Assembly: GCA_001969505.1 (NCBI GenBank)
Contig: LSSK01000017.1
Coordinates: forward strand, 50,187-114,186
Reading direction: 5' to 3'
Source of the DNA: Zancudomyces culisetae
Lineage: Eukaryota; Kickxellomycota; Harpellomycetes; Harpellales; Legeriomycetaceae
DNA length: 64,000 nucleotides
Part shown: positions 42,093 to 52,453 of the stretch, one piece after another
How the letters are laid out: each line of letters begins with the position of its first letter
How positions within the stretch are numbered: the first letter of the stretch is position 1
Translations under genes and position numbers: made by a program
Notes under the pieces: model-generated
Database searches by the model: none
Told to the model about the DNA's origin: nothing
What the model saw: the letters and a program-made list of their open reading frames with translations, nothing else

Positions 42093-44312
42093 ATGGACGT
42101 TTCCTTTCCAGTTAATGAGGAGTTTACAACCGCAGGGATAGCTCAAAATATTTACACATATGTAAATCAAATAACACTATCTGGAGTTCCTACTCCAGTA
42201 ATACCCGTTCTTCCCCAAACATCTACACAAGAACCGAAACCAACACCAACACAAGAACAAACTGCAATGCCAACAAGCAATGAGCCACCTGGTAGCGCTA
42301 GTGGTACAGGTAGTGCAACACAGCCTGGGGATGCAGGTCTCGAGGAAACAATGAGTCCGAATGGGCCTGATCAATCATCTAGTGGCCCTGGCGGACCTAG
42401 TGGGCAAGGTGGGCCAGGGGGTCCGGGTGTGGATATGTCTAATTACCCAATTATAGGATTACCACCAGATTTGAGTAATGCTCATGTGCAAAGATTGAAG
42501 GACAGAGTTGGTGCCTCAAACTCGGTACCATTTATATATCTGTCCTTGTCGGTATTTTACGTGTTTTACACCATGTTTACATTTTTGTCCTATTATGTAC
42601 GTACTGCTCCAAACAGAAGAGGATTCAACTATAGAAAAATTAAGCTTTTGTTCATACAAACGATAGTCAACGCAGTGGCAGGTGTATTGATCTTTGTCCG
42701 CTGCAGCTATGCTGAGCTACCAGAATTGATCATTATTATCTATTCGTTTGCAGGACTTATTCCATGGGCATTCTGTGTGCTTCTTAGAGCTTCCCAACTA
42801 TTATATGCAATTAAGCTAAACGAAGCGCAGGTTTCATGCTATTCAGTAATCAAAGCGAGTACTACAGGTGTGACAGCTGGATCAGGAGAATATTACAACA
42901 ATGGTTCAAAAAGCTGGATAAACCCCGAAGATAGCTTGAATTTGGGAAATGCTGTGGCATTCTATCAGCTCAAGCTTAAGAAGTTATCCAAAATGAAAAA
43001 ATATTTCACAGAAAACTTTATGGTGTTGATATATTTTGGATTCCAGATATTGATGGTCGGTGTAGTTGTGTTGATTTCCTTGCTAAACAAAGATGATATT
43101 ACTGCTGATGAGCATGGGTGGGGTGCAACCAAAAACCCTATAACTATTACTTTTATTCTGCTCTTTGGAATTATGGTATTGTTTGGATTTCCTTTGTTAG
43201 CTTACAGCATTAAGAAATGTCACGAATCGTACAACCTGAGGATAGAAATGATCTGTTCGGCAATAGTAACCGTGTTTGCAACCGCGCTTTTCTTTATTTG
43301 GAATGCTTTGTCAGCTTCAACTCAAAAATCACTATCTGCCTGGACATGGTATTTTGTTGTTTTGCTCGCATCACATACAGCAGCAATATGTTATCCACTG
43401 TATAAATTGAACAACTACAGCGTGGCATACACAAAAGACGACTTTGACGATCAAAATACCAGAAGAACAACTAGAAGCACGTCGAAAAACTTTAGACCAA
43501 GTTTTACTGGTGTTGGTGCAGATAGAAGAAGGGAGTTTCTTGCATTGCTTGATAGTCCTTCGCTGTATCGACAATTGAAGCAATGTGCAGCGGATTACCT
43601 ATGCTCAGAACTGGTACTGTTTCTAGATGAATACCAAACGTTGAAAAAAAGAGTATTGGAATATTTCGAGTCAAATACTGATATTCAAAATTCTTATAAA
43701 GGGGAACTTCATCCAGATGACTTTATGGATAGAAATTCAGTTTTGTCTAGAAAAAACGTGCATACACAATCCACCTCAGGAACGTATAGTAATAAAACTA
43801 GAAGCTACTTGGAAAATCCAGTGAACAACCAACTCAATGCGAACACCGACAGCGTTCAACTCAGCACAAAGAGCGAGAAAAACTCAGATATGCATGGTAC
43901 CGCTTCAGGCTTTCCGTCGGTGGTTTTGGAAAGGTTTTTGTCAAATGCGCCCGTATCTCTTACAATCTGCGGATCATTGGAATATCTATTCCCATCAGCA
44001 AATATATACTCAACTACACCAGCACCAAGAGAACTTCATCAGCTATTCAAGTCCTTTTGCTCTGTATTTATCGATCCCAACTCTGACCTGGTCGTGAATA
44101 TCCACGGAAGTATTATCGACGAAATAATACAGCAGATTTCAGACGGCGAGATCACACTTGGCGTATTTGATGACGCAAGAGAGGAAATCCTTGATATGTT
44201 GTACTTTGGTGTGTTCCCACGATATTTGGATCTCAAGAACAAGAAACCAATGAAGAAAAGATGGTTTGACTTTAATCTTGGTTGGTTTAGAAGGAAGCAA
44301 CTCAAGATTTAA
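42093..44312 (+). CDS. 7TM receptor with C-terminal RGS domain
   Basis: An intronless 739-residue frame. Residues 1-143 are a Pro/Thr/Gly-rich, probably extracellular or disordered N-terminus with GPGGPSGQGGPGGPG repeats. Seven hydrophobic segments follow between about 145 and 448 (VPFIYLSLSVFYVFY; LLFIQTIVNAVAGVLIFV; ELIIIIYSFAGLIPW; NFMVLIYFGFQILMVGVVVL; ITITFILLFGIMVLFGF; ICSAIVTVFATALFFIW; WTWYFVVLLASHTAAICY). An RGS domain occupies about 478-712, opening with FLALLDSPSLYRQLKQCAADYLCSELVLF in the first helices and ending with EILDMLYFGVFPRYL, with a long disordered insertion (about 545-610). RGS domains accelerate GTP hydrolysis by G-alpha subunits. The 7TM-RGS arrangement is known from plant AtRGS1 and some fungal and protist receptors (the fungal GprK class). 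Ligand and G-alpha partner are unknown. No signal peptide is evident. Confidence 0.85.
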   Translation: MDVSFPVNEEFTTAGIAQNIYTYVNQITLSGVPTPVIPVLPQTSTQEPKPTPTQEQTAMPTSNEPPGSASGTGSATQPGDAGLEETMSPNGPDQSSSGPGGPSGQGGPGGPGVDMSNYPIIGLPPDLSNAHVQRLKDRVGASNSVPFIYLSLSVFYVFYTMFTFLSYYVRTAPNRRGFNYRKIKLLFIQTIVNAVAGVLIFVRCSYAELPELIIIIYSFAGLIPWAFCVLLRASQLLYAIKLNEAQVSCYSVIKASTTGVTAGSGEYYNNGSKSWINPEDSLNLGNAVAFYQLKLKKLSKMKKYFTENFMVLIYFGFQILMVGVVVLISLLNKDDITADEHGWGATKNPITITFILLFGIMVLFGFPLLAYSIKKCHESYNLRIEMICSAIVTVFATALFFIWNALSASTQKSLSAWTWYFVVLLASHTAAICYPLYKLNNYSVAYTKDDFDDQNTRRTTRSTSKNFRPSFTGVGADRRREFLALLDSPSLYRQLKQCAADYLCSELVLFLDEYQTLKKRVLEYFESNTDIQNSYKGELHPDDFMDRNSVLSRKNVHTQSTSGTYSNKTRSYLENPVNNQLNANTDSVQLSTKSEKNSDMHGTASGFPSVVLERFLSNAPVSLTICGSLEYLFPSANIYSTTPAPRELHQLFKSFCSVFIDPNSDLVVNIHGSIIDEIIQQISDGEITLGVFDDAREEILDMLYFGVFPRYLDLKNKKPMKKRWFDFNLGWFRRKQLKI

Positions 44313-45139
44313 TTTTCTTTTTCAACAAATATAAATTGTATAGATTAGCTTGATTATTACTCCTCAGAGAGAGTGTCGTGTTCTTTATCTTTTGGAAGAA
44401 AATGGTTTATTTTTTTCGGTTAGTTTCTCATAAAGACTATCAATATATTAGGAAATAAATGCATATTTCAATTAGATAGGATGTGTAGTTTGAAGAATCC
44501 AATCGGTGTGGTATTTTGAGTCACGATGGGTGTTTAAAGGTTGAAATGAAAACCTGCAACATACATATATCAAAGTTTTGTATAATGTAAAATCAATCCC
44601 GTAGTAGAATTTTGGAGTGTTAATGTTAGTGTCAATATCAGGGTTAAAGCTATTGAATGTTTGCTAGTTCACAGAAAGATTCATTTTGTTCTACATCAAG
44701 GTAGAGCGTCCGTTTCAAAAACGACACAGTAGATAAAAGTTAAATGTATTAAAAACGTAATAAATAAAGAGAAACAAATAATTATTAGTCGGAGGGGGGG
44801 TGTAGGAGAAGGGATGAACAAACAAGAGTTGTTAACTGCAATTGATTAAGGCTCCTTACACATTTAGTTTAAACTCCAGCATGTTTAAAGCCTAATTGAA
44901 TAATAGTTACAGTTTACTCAACATGAACAATGACTAGAGCGCATATGTAAACGAAATAGTCCAACCAATAGTCAATTGAAATGAAAAGCAAAATTAAACA
45001 CCAAAATTTGAAGCGGAAATAACATATTTAATTATATTTGTTTAAAATAGGCTGTATTTGCTATACGCCTTTACAAAGAACCCAGAAAAACTAAAGGATA
45101 ACAAGAATAAGGAAGGAATAAGCAGAAGGGAAAAAAAAG
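44313..45139. other. Spacer between the 7TM-RGS gene and SPC3
   Basis: About 0.8 kb AT-rich sequence without a supported frame. Both flanking genes read rightward, so it holds one terminator and the SPC3 promoter. Confidence 0.4.
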
Positions 45140-45852
45140 ATGAACAAGACGCTAAATAGGATAAGTAATACATCATCATATGCCGTTTCGGTTCTGATGG
45201 TTCTTGTGTTGCTACTCTCATTTGTGACTATGAACTATAAGAGCGTTGAGGATGTAAAGTTTGAAGTTGAGGAACTAAAATTGTAAGTATGTTTACAATA
45301 ACAACCTTGTATAGTTTATTGCACGTTATATTTTGGAATTAAAACTACAAATAGATGACAAAAATTCATATACTAACGTGGTTAAATTTAACTATTAGGC
45401 TGGAGGGGGGAATGCATGACTATTACGATCCTACTTCCCGCAGAGCCGAGTTTTTAAAAGTCAAGTTTAATTTAAATGTAGATTTGGAGCCTTTGTTTAC
45501 ATGGAACACCAAGCAATTATTTGTATATTTAGTGAGTGAGTATGAGCAAAGCGAACCTAAACCAAAGCAAAGCAAAGTGGTAATCTGGGATAGGATAATT
45601 ACAAGGAAAGCAGGTAGCAAAAAGAAGAAGTCGAGTCTGCAAAAGAAAGAGCTGAATTTAAAAAAGCACATCAACAAGTACCGATTCCGCGATTTGTACA
45701 CTTCATTTAATGGCAAAGATGTTAAAAACGGCAAACTATCACTAGTGATTGAACGTGTTCCATATATTGGATTTTTTACATCAAAGACCGAAGCCGCTGT
45801 TGACTTGAAAATTCCATACAAGGAAAAAAAAGTAAAAAGAAGGATTGAATAG
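45140..45852 (+). CDS. SPC3: Signal peptidase complex subunit 3 (SPC3/SPCS3)
   Basis: Two exons (45140-45282, 45399-45852) join to 198 residues, close to the family's 170-190. Exon 1 encodes a short lumen/cytosol anchor with one membrane segment (residues about 13-33, SYAVSVLMVLVLLLSFVTM), as in type II SPC3. Exon 2 carries the conserved luminal core: FLKVKFNLNVDLEPLFTWNTKQLFVYLVSEY and VVIWDRII, then a Lys-rich insertion and SFNGKDVKNGKLSLVIERVPYIG. SPC3 is an essential non-catalytic subunit of the ER signal peptidase. A TACTAAC branch-point motif at about 45371-45377 sits just before the TTAG acceptor at 45398, which supports this splice rather than a start inside the intron. The C-terminus KVKRRIE is more basic than usual. 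Confidence 0.9.
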
Positions 45853-46142
45853 TCAATTACAGACAGCAACAGGAGTAGAGGGAGGAGTAGGAGGAGGAGG
45901 AGGGTATTTTTAATATTGATGAGTTTATTAGTGATAGTGAATGTAAACTTTTATTTTCTTAACCATTTATAAACCTAAATTGATGCCCACGTTTCAATCA
46001 AAAAACTTTGTAATGCAAAAGAAAAAAGTTCAAATAAACTATGAAAATAAGTACATAGGAGTTAACATATACATCAATCAATGGAAAAGTAAAGCAGTAG
46101 AGTTCAAAGATAAAATAAATAAATGAAAGCGAGTTATGTAGA

Positions 46143-49100
46143 CTAAACAGGAATGTAATCGCTGAGGCTGAAGCGTTCGGGCTGCCACTCTCCATTATAG
46201 ATCACATGTATTTTGATATTTTCATGATAATCCAAGTTGGTTAGCAATTTAGGAGTAATCAGGAAAAACTGGGTGGAAACAGAGTCCTGAGAAGAATCAA
46301 CGTCAGACGTAGCGATGGTCGTGCTGTTCACAATCAAAGAATGGATAAGACGTTCATTTTTAGGGTCCATACCTTGGTTTACTTCATCAACAACGCGGAA
46401 GGGAGGTATACTGGAGACCGAGCCTTGAGACAGCGAAGAGGAAATAATTGCGGCCTGTAAAGCCTGGAGATACAGCGCCGTAGAAACGGCACGCTCACCA
46501 CCGGATTGGCGATGGTTGGTTAGTAGTTGTACAGGTTCATTTGAGCGAAAACTTACATAAACATGAATGCCCCATAGATCAAACTGCTCATCCAATGAAT
46601 CAGAGCGACGAGGAAGAAATTGGGGAGCAGTTGGGCCGCCACTAGCATTGATATTGGTCACCAATCGGACCTCTCCAAGACAGTTGAGAGTTTGCATGGC
46701 TGCAGCAAAGTGCGTACTGATGTTATCGACTAATTCGCGTAGAGGGGGCTCCCAAGAGTTTCGAAGCGTCTGTTTCTTGGCGGCCAGCTTTGAAAGTTTG
46801 GATTGAAGAGAAGTTATCCGCGCACGTTTGGACTCCACGTCCTGGAGTCGAGATTTGTATTCTTTGACGGCTCCGTGGCTTGCGGTTGACAACCCCTGCT
46901 TGTTAAACAGTGACAGACGTTGTAATGCCGAAGTTAGGCTGATTTCCAGATGCTGAAGGTCAGAGGATTCGGAAGATTCAGACATAGAATCTCTGAGTGA
47001 TTCGAGTTCTTCAGATGAAAGCTCAGTTTCGCGTGCTGCCAATTCTAGGTTTTCCAGACACTGGGAAACATAGGCTTTGGCCTTTTTGAAGTTTTCTGAA
47101 GCCTGTTCAAATAACACCGAGGCTGATTCGATCCGTTCCAGTGTCTCCGCAAAGCTTTGTTTGGTTGTTTGTAGCTGCGATTGGGCAACATATAATTGGT
47201 GGTGGGTCAAAACTAACTGGTTTTCTAAATGAACAACATCTGTAAATTCTTTACTGGCTCGACTGATAAGAACCAGCTTCTCACTAGAAGTAGATTTTAT
47301 CGATTCAATGACCTTGGCTTCTTTAGCTTGTTTTGCAGATAGGCTCAGATCGCTAGCAAGAATTATCAACCGCGCCTTTTTAGACTCAAGTTTTACCCGA
47401 CTTCGTTCCCAAACCTGAATCTCCCGATGAATGGTCTCCTTGACACGTTTCTGGTGAGAAAGTTGTGGTTGAATATCGGATTCTATCGCTTGATTAAATT
47501 TAGACTCTTGGGCTAACAGTTTTTTGATCTTACCCTGATTTGCAGTTTGCTCTTCTCGAATCTTTTCAATTTGCTCACCTAGTGATACCCTACGCCTTTG
47601 TAATTCAACACTATCTCCGTTGCTTAGAATAGAGTCTTGCGGATTCTTCACTTTTACTCGGCTAGTTGTTGTAAAAACTTGTTTTTTGCCATATCTACTG
47701 CGAGTTACTTGATACTTTACGCCGTTGGCTATGTATGTTTTTAGCATCCCGGTTTGTGCTAGAGCCTCATGATCAATATTCCCATTGAATGAAATTGGAA
47801 TGCGGTGTAAATGGTCACTATTACACAGAGCCACCGTAACTGGTGGTGGGGCCTGGACCAAGTCTGTAGCAAAACAGTCAAACCCCCACTTTTTTAGTTC
47901 AGTCCGCGAAAATGGTGGTTTAAAATCTTCTAGGTTCAAATGGCTCAACATTACCGCATTCGTTCGCAGCTTCATTTCATCATTCAGTCGTTTTGTGAGA
48001 TGTCGATAGTCTCTTTCATTTTGACATACAAAGGATTTTAACGTAGCCGGTTGAATTAGTGCCTCCAAAGTATCGGCGTGTTTCGAATCTACAAGTCGTA
48101 GCTCTAATGCAACAGGTCCAAACACATGTTCACTAAATTCCGTTCTACGGCTGTCCAGCCATTCTAATCCTTTAACCGTGTCCGCATTATAGCGTTTCAG
48201 CACCTGGATCCGTTGTGTCTTTACATCCTCCAGCCGTTGCAGCTCTTCTGTCAACTGATTCAACCCTGACTGCCCCTCCCTAGCTGCATTCTTGATGTTT
48301 ATTATCTGCTCCTGAACTTCTCTTAGATTTATTCTTATTTCCTTCTCCTTTTTCATCACCTCCTCTATCATTTTGTTTGCCTCTGCTATTCCCGAATCTG
48401 AAGGCCGCTCTCCCAATCCTTTTTCCATTTGTCTTATTTCTTGTTCTAATTCAGCCTTTTCGAGTTCTAGCCGCTCATAATATTTTTCTATTTCTTTGAT
48501 TTCGTTACGTTTATCATTGATTTTTTGTTCCAATTTATCTATTTTGTTTAACCTGATATCAATTTCAGATTTCTTGCTACCAATCTCGCCTTGTCTCTGT
48601 AATACTTCCTGCCTTGTATTCCGAATAAGCTGCTCATTTTTTTCAATAATCCTTTTTATCGGTCCTTGTTCTTTTACAAGTTTATTGTAGTTGTCTTTTA
48701 ACATATTTCGTTCACTTTTACTCTCTGAATATTTCAATTGGGCTAGATTATATTTTGCAAACGGGATCTGATACCTTAAAGCTTGAATTTGCTTCTCAAG
48801 TCGCTGGTATTCTTCAAACCTCTCCACTTCCTTTCGCAATCGTTCTCTTTGTTTTTCCAAATGCTCTACTGCCTCCTTCTCCTGATCAATCTCGTAATTT
48901 GCTCTCATTTCCTCTGCTTTAAGCTCAACCAATTGTTGCTGAAGCTCTGCCAAATTCTCCTTTCCAACAGCTCGTTGGGTAGCTTTGAGCATTTCTGCCC
49001 CATTCATTTTTGAAAACTCGACAACTTTATCTTGCGCCAAAAACTGACAGAGATTATCGATCTGTATATTTAATCTCTTGGTTATCTCGACTACCTTTGA

Positions 49101-49733
49101 AAATGTTGCTAAACCCCCATTTATTGTGTATGATGAAGAATTGCTACTAGCACTAATTGTCCTCCGAATAACTGTTACTTTGTCTTTACCCGGCCCCTTT
49201 AAAGTGATTTCCACCCATCCCTTGTCGCATCCATGTTTAACAAAACCCTTCACCTCGGTACTACGTCCCAACAAGTTTGGTGAGCCCCCGAGTCCAAGTG
49301 CTATTGCACATACTATAGTACTCTTGCCTGTTCCATTAGGTCCTATTATCATGTTGAGATGAGAGCCTGGGCGAAGCTCACAATTGTCATACGCAAGAAA
49401 ATTCTTTACAACTATTTTTAAAATTGACCCATCTCTAAAATCTGATATACTCTGTGTTCCGTTAATATGTTCTCTATTTCGTTTTCTACTCAAGCCCTTG
49501 GAGTTTAGTGATCGCAAATCAACAGTAGAGGTATCATTATTTTCAGTTTGTGATTGTTGAAAAGACGAATCAGATTGAACTAAAAGTTCCTGATTTGATT
49601 TGTAACCTGAATCCGATTCGGTGGAAACTTGACTGCTAAATGACAATGTGGTTTGTTTAGCTCGCTTATTTCTATGATCTTCCAGGTCACCAGTAGTTTT
49701 ATTAGTCTTGCTTTGATTGTTTCGTTTAGACAT
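46143..49733 (-). CDS. SMC5: SMC5, structural maintenance of chromosomes protein 5
   Basis: An intronless 1,196-residue frame. Residues 1-100 are a Ser/Asn-rich tail. The ATPase head starts at SILKIVVKNFLAYDN, with Walker A GPNGTGKST at 131-139 and the SMC5-specific VKHGCDKGWVEITLKG just after. Long coiled coils (about 250-500 and 720-1000) flank a hinge near 515-700. The C-terminal head has the ABC signature QSGGERAVST (about 1075) and Walker B PFRVVDEVNQGMD (about 1110), where the Asp-Glu pair reads VVDEVNQGMD as is usual for SMC5. SMC5 pairs with SMC6 and Nse subunits in DNA repair and in resolving recombination intermediates in the nucleus. The gene is convergent with SPC3, 290 bases between stops. 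Confidence 0.95.
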   Translation of the reverse strand: MSKRNNQSKTNKTTGDLEDHRNKRAKQTTLSFSSQVSTESDSGYKSNQELLVQSDSSFQQSQTENNDTSTVDLRSLNSKGLSRKRNREHINGTQSISDFRDGSILKIVVKNFLAYDNCELRPGSHLNMIIGPNGTGKSTIVCAIALGLGGSPNLLGRSTEVKGFVKHGCDKGWVEITLKGPGKDKVTVIRRTISASSNSSSYTINGGLATFSKVVEITKRLNIQIDNLCQFLAQDKVVEFSKMNGAEMLKATQRAVGKENLAELQQQLVELKAEEMRANYEIDQEKEAVEHLEKQRERLRKEVERFEEYQRLEKQIQALRYQIPFAKYNLAQLKYSESKSERNMLKDNYNKLVKEQGPIKRIIEKNEQLIRNTRQEVLQRQGEIGSKKSEIDIRLNKIDKLEQKINDKRNEIKEIEKYYERLELEKAELEQEIRQMEKGLGERPSDSGIAEANKMIEEVMKKEKEIRINLREVQEQIINIKNAAREGQSGLNQLTEELQRLEDVKTQRIQVLKRYNADTVKGLEWLDSRRTEFSEHVFGPVALELRLVDSKHADTLEALIQPATLKSFVCQNERDYRHLTKRLNDEMKLRTNAVMLSHLNLEDFKPPFSRTELKKWGFDCFATDLVQAPPPVTVALCNSDHLHRIPISFNGNIDHEALAQTGMLKTYIANGVKYQVTRSRYGKKQVFTTTSRVKVKNPQDSILSNGDSVELQRRRVSLGEQIEKIREEQTANQGKIKKLLAQESKFNQAIESDIQPQLSHQKRVKETIHREIQVWERSRVKLESKKARLIILASDLSLSAKQAKEAKVIESIKSTSSEKLVLISRASKEFTDVVHLENQLVLTHHQLYVAQSQLQTTKQSFAETLERIESASVLFEQASENFKKAKAYVSQCLENLELAARETELSSEELESLRDSMSESSESSDLQHLEISLTSALQRLSLFNKQGLSTASHGAVKEYKSRLQDVESKRARITSLQSKLSKLAAKKQTLRNSWEPPLRELVDNISTHFAAAMQTLNCLGEVRLVTNINASGGPTAPQFLPRRSDSLDEQFDLWGIHVYVSFRSNEPVQLLTNHRQSGGERAVSTALYLQALQAAIISSSLSQGSVSSIPPFRVVDEVNQGMDPKNERLIHSLIVNSTTIATSDVDSSQDSVSTQFFLITPKLLTNLDYHENIKIHVIYNGEWQPERFSLSDYIPV

Positions 49734-52050
49734 GTTTATATAGTACTATTAGTTACATTATAATCAATTATTTTATGAATTTTTATAACCTCGACGTTAT
49801 CCAAGATTTGTGTGATTTATGATTCTTTTGTTTTGAAAACACTAAAATTTAATAAGCCAATAATAATGGAATGAATACGAAAATGATTTAAATTGATTAT
49901 TTTAACTATAATGTACATATAACTAGTTTATAAAGTAAAATATAATATTAAGGACAAAAATCAAATTGTAACATAAATACTTACTAAAAATATATATCAC
50001 TAACTAAGGATAACCACAGAAAAGGATCTCTGTGAGAACAACAAGGATGAGGAATACGGAACTGTGTATATAAATATAAATATGAAAGTTAACTGATGAT
50101 AGCTTAGCAGAAACGTTATTGTGATAAAGTGAAAGATAACTCAGTTCTAGTCATATTCAACACGTGGTCATTTACTATATTGGTAATACTCCCTTACAAA
50201 ATGCCAATTAATTTATCAAAAGTAGCTAGCAACAGTCTTGTAAACATCAAATTGTTCCGCGGTGAAGTAATGTACTTATATTTAAAACGCTGGGTAAAGA
50301 CAACATCAAGAGTTCTGGACGCTGCAGGAATAGAAAGGAAGGCCAAAGAGCAAAACTAATTATAACTTGCATCGAAGGTAAAGCGTGATTAGATAGGGCT
50401 TTAATACACAGAGTTTGAAAATGAAGAGCTTAAAATTGAAGAGATAAAAAAATTAAAAATATTTATAGAAACTTTGCATCCGCATTTAAACAAAAATTGC
50501 AGAATTTAAAACAAGCAGGGTATGTGCAGGAATTATAAGCAGGTTAACTAATTGTAGTATCAGTAACTTTTGAAAAGGATGGAATAAAACGTATTTATAT
50601 ATAAACGGATTGAGAAAAGAAATATTAAAGGCAATAGTAGACATTGTACCCGGAAATTTGAAGTGCCAAAAATAATTCACGGAATTCAAAACAAAGAAGT
50701 AACGATATCATCTAATGTGAGATCAGCATAACCAAGCTACATGAATGTAGATACACTAAAAGTATTGCCTCAAATACAGAAAAGATTACTTACACAAGAG
50801 TCGACCAGATACCCAAATAAAACACATAACCTTTATAAATATAGTAAGCTAAACGAATACCTGTAGATACTAACTCTGAAGATGCGAAAAAACATTTTAC
50901 AAATAAAAGACTATCTTTTAAAACGGAAGAATGAAAGTATGGCAAACTAAGATTAGAAATTATCTAAGGTTCCCTGTCTTTGGGTCGACAATGAGCCAGT
51001 ACTAAAGTACCTAACCAGAAATAGGTATAGTTATCAAATTATAAAGCAAATATTTTTTAATATTTCGATTTTGATACTGCAACATAAAATTATGTAAAAA
51101 AATATACAGAATTAATACAAATGTCTAAACGTTAGAAATAGTTATTATACATCTATTGTATTATGATAATACTATTAATTTAATCATACTAATAAATCCA
51201 AAGTAAAGATAATAAATATGAAGTATTTAACTACTTAATGAAAAACTTATAGTTTGGGTTTCTAATGTTTTATACATTGACTCAAAGAATTGTTCAAAGT
51301 TATTGATGTTCATTAATAAAATATTATATCTGACAATAAATAATAGATCAATAATAATTTAACATTTATTATACAGCCGAATACCAACTATAAACCATCA
51401 AATTATATGAATAATGAATAAGCCAACCAACTGTAGTTGAACATCTTGAATATAATTTTATTTGAACTATTTTATGTTGTTAATTTATGTTTACAATTTA
51501 GTTGAAAACTTTTTCATATTAATTGATGATATAATATTTGTAAAATACTAAATAAAACTAAGAATATATAACAATATTTTAAATTAATAAATTATGTATT
51601 ATTGGTCAACTTAAATACGGTAAAAATACTCAAAAATGAAAAATAATGGTGTGATAATTCTGCTAGAAATGGATACTCATGTAGCTAATTGCTTCTAAAC
51701 TATCTATTTGTATAAGGACAATATCTATCATAATATAAAATTATCGTTTATACAATAAAAATTTATTTATTGGCAACCCAAATAAATTGACAAAAGCAAA
51801 TGTGTCAGAAACGCATGTATTACCCATATGCTTTAACATTAATTTTTAGTCATATTTAATTACCTTTGAATCCTAACTTGGAAAAATTAAGTTTCCCAAC
51901 TTAAATAAAATAGTTTCCTGACAAAATGAGAGATTATTAATTCGTAAAATTACGTCTGGACAATTTGATACAGCGACTGAAGCTACAAAATTTTTCAAGG
52001 ATAATTGTTATAACTTGGTTTATTATATTATATTTATTGTAACTTGAATT
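49734..52050. other. AT-rich spacer leading into the transposon island
   Basis: Very AT-rich. The first part is the SMC5 promoter. A small possible gene lies at 50201-50359. The remainder (about 50.4-52.0 kb) has no supported feature and may be decayed transposon sequence. Confidence 0.4.
50201..50359 (+). CDS. Possible 52-residue small protein
   Basis: An ATG at 50201 opens a 52-codon frame (MPINLSKVASNSLVNIKLFR ... AAGIERKAKEQN) whose codon choice is more balanced than the AT-rich surroundings. It is basic, with a short amphipathic middle, in the style of small mitochondrial proteins. No family recognised. The frame is open further upstream, so an earlier start or an upstream exon is possible. 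It could also be chance. Confidence 0.3.
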   Translation: MPINLSKVASNSLVNIKLFRGEVMYLYLKRWVKTTSRVLDAAGIERKAKEQN

Positions 52051-52308
52051 AGAATAATATTAACTTTATTAAACTAAAGAGAATATTTTTCACTGACGAT
52101 TTCCACAACGAAATTCGTTGGGTTTATATACTTTTTTGTCAGCGAAAATTTCATGAAAAAAACCAAGGTCGCAAGACCTTGTTTATCGAAGAAAAAATAA
52201 TTTCTTACTTCGATAAACATACAAGGAGTTTGACCCTTGATTAGTTTCATGATTTTCAATGTTGGGGTTTAGTTCAACATTGGGTTGTTTTGGTTTATGT
52301 AAAATAAA
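52051..52308 (-). repeat. 258-bp repeat, left copy (LTR-like)
   Basis: Exact reverse complement of 57550-57807. In its minus-strand orientation it contains a palindromic CAATGTTG...CAACATTG, a long hairpin around TTTATCGAAG/CTTCGATAAA, the hairpin AAGGTC-TTGC-GACCTT, a TATATAAA box and about 70 bases later an AATAAA signal. This order suits a compact LTR (U3, TATA, poly-A). It follows the chromovirus pol, where the 3' LTR belongs. Weaker similarity to the right copy continues past the exact boundary. Confidence 0.85.
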
Positions 52309-52453
52309 AACAGTTACTAAAAATCGAATTGGTATTAAATTAATTTCATGATTACCTTAATCAATTTATGTAACTTTACTAAAATGGAAATTCAACTTAC
52401 TAATTTAATTAAACTAAAATAGAAATAAAATTAATTAAAAATAAATTATAGAA

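Noticed and set aside
52074-52259. 61-codon frame present identically at 57599-57784
   Set aside because: The identity comes from the 258-bp inverted repeat, which looks like an LTR; the frame has no domain and its hairpins explain the sequence better than a protein.
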